NCBI GenBank assembly: GCA_030615145.1
Contig: JAUWZT010000209.1
Location: forward strand, 1-5,956
Direction of reading: 5' to 3'
Length of the DNA stretch: 5,956 bases
Origin: Promethearchaeota archaeon
GTDB taxonomy: Archaea; Asgardarchaeota; Lokiarchaeia; Sigyniarchaeales; SOKP01
The position numbers and the translations under genes are program-made. Below, piece by piece: positions 5,330-5,956 of this stretch; the stretch's first letter is position 1; every line of letters begins with the position of its first letter. Under the pieces are notes generated by a model. That model saw only the letters and a program-made list of their open reading frames with translations. It was not told the origin of the DNA and did not search any database.

Positions 5330-5956
5330 TTAGGTTGTTAATTTTTCAATTAACTTATTTGGTTTTACACTTCTTTTATTCAATCTGAGATCTTCTAGGT
5401 CTATACCTAATGCTATCGCCATCACTTCAGCTAGATAAAGGACAGGAATATTTAATTCTTTCCCTGTTCTACGAGCGACAATTTTTTCTTTCCTATCGTA
5501 CTGAGTTGTACATGCGGGACAGACAGTAATCAAACCATCGACATTTTCTTCGAGTTCACATAGTTCTGTCATTTTATCTTCGACTAATTTCTCACCAATT
5601 TCGTCCTGTAATCGAGCGCAAAAGCCACAACATTCCAATTTATTGGCGAATTCAACGGTTTTAGCACCAAGTGCTTTAAGTATTATGTCAATTTTCTCAG
5701 GATTTTCTGGATGGTCAAATTGCATTATTTTACTAGGCCTTATAAGGTGGCATCCATAGTGAACAGCAAGATTTAAATCGTCTAAGGGTTTTATTAGCAA
5801 TTTTTTGATTTTCTCAAGCCATTCTGGTTGGCTAAATAATTCAACAAAATGATACACTTTTGTTTTACCAGTGTAGTTGTAGCCAATTTTTTGTAATATT
5901 CCATTTATTTTTCCCAGATATTCTTCATCTTCTTCTAGTAAAACGCTTACAGTTTT
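5330..5956 (-). CDS. hdrB: Heterodisulfide reductase subunit B-type protein (HdrB), 5' end outside window
   Basis: HdrB carries the CCG domains that hold noncubane [4Fe-4S] clusters and takes part in disulfide reduction or electron transfer in Hdr complexes. The frame stays open to the window edge: 33 codons lie before the GTG at 5855-5857, and the residues there (KIGYNYTGKTKVYHFVELF) are typical of the family, so GTG is an internal valine and not the start. Numbered from that valine, the C-terminal CCG motif is complete: C36 (GCHLIRP), C76-C77 (ECCGFC), C113 and C116 (CPAC), spaced C-x39-CC-x35-C-x2-C. IPVLYLAEVMAIALGID near the end is also characteristic. About 208 of the usual 290-300 residues are present, so the first CCG motif lies outside. 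Its position ahead of metV and metF suggests it is a partner of the reductase rather than of methanogenic CoM-S-S-CoB reduction. Confidence 0.88.
   Translation of the reverse strand, partial: KTVSVLLEEDEEYLGKINGILQKIGYNYTGKTKVYHFVELFSQPEWLEKIKKLLIKPLDDLNLAVHYGCHLIRPSKIMQFDHPENPEKIDIILKALGAKTVEFANKLECCGFCARLQDEIGEKLVEDKMTELCELEENVDGLITVCPACTTQYDRKEKIVARRTGKELNIPVLYLAEVMAIALGIDLEDLRLNKRSVKPNKLIEKLTT

Noticed and set aside
5330..5857. GTG at 5857 as the start of a complete short HdrB-like protein
   Set aside because: The frame is open upstream to the window edge, the upstream residues continue the family pattern, and a protein starting here would lack the first CCG domain.

Overview
The window is AT-rich, gene-dense DNA that reads as archaeal. 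TATA-like boxes (for example TTTATAAA at 207-214), GGTGA and GGAGGTG ribosome-binding sites, oligo-T tracts after genes and a compact Lrp/AsnC regulator all fit. My best guess is an anaerobic, low-GC archaeon of the Asgard (Lokiarchaeota-like) type with a folate-dependent one-carbon pathway. The lineage call is inference from gene content and composition, not from a marker gene.

Left part, + strand (1-1292). A possible C-terminal tail of a gene runs in from outside (3-110). It is followed by an AT-rich intergenic stretch with a TATA box and a large imperfect inverted repeat, then a seven-helix membrane protein of unknown function (300-1010). Directly behind that gene lies a decayed copy of the 3' end of the same kind of gene (about 1038-1199), broken by two in-frame TAG codons. 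I take it as the relic of a tandem duplication.

Middle part (1293-2933). A small vicinal-oxygen-chelate (glyoxalase-fold) protein on the - strand is divergent from a metallo-beta-lactamase-fold hydrolase on the + strand. The hydrolase has a complete metal site and a LACTB2-like C-terminal region. Its start is uncertain and may lie 34-38 codons inside the longest reading frame.

Right part, all on the - strand (5956 down to 3034). The transcription order is an HdrB-type heterodisulfide reductase subunit (5' end outside the window), metV, metF and an Lrp/AsnC regulator. MetF and MetV are the catalytic and iron-sulfur/zinc subunits of the acetogen-type methylenetetrahydrofolate reductase. metV stops immediately before the metF ATG, with the metF ribosome-binding site inside the last metV codons. 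HdrB next to metVF matches the arrangement in acetogens such as Moorella, where MetVF works with HdrABC/MvhD in a possibly electron-bifurcating complex. The set therefore suggests reduction or oxidation of the methyl branch of a Wood-Ljungdahl or related one-carbon pathway. The adjacent regulator may be autoregulated or may control this cluster.

No tRNA, rRNA, CRISPR array or complete insertion sequence was recognised. I did not find a clearly new multi-gene system. The most unusual items are the relic duplicate and the inverted repeat that reaches the start codon of its intact sister gene.
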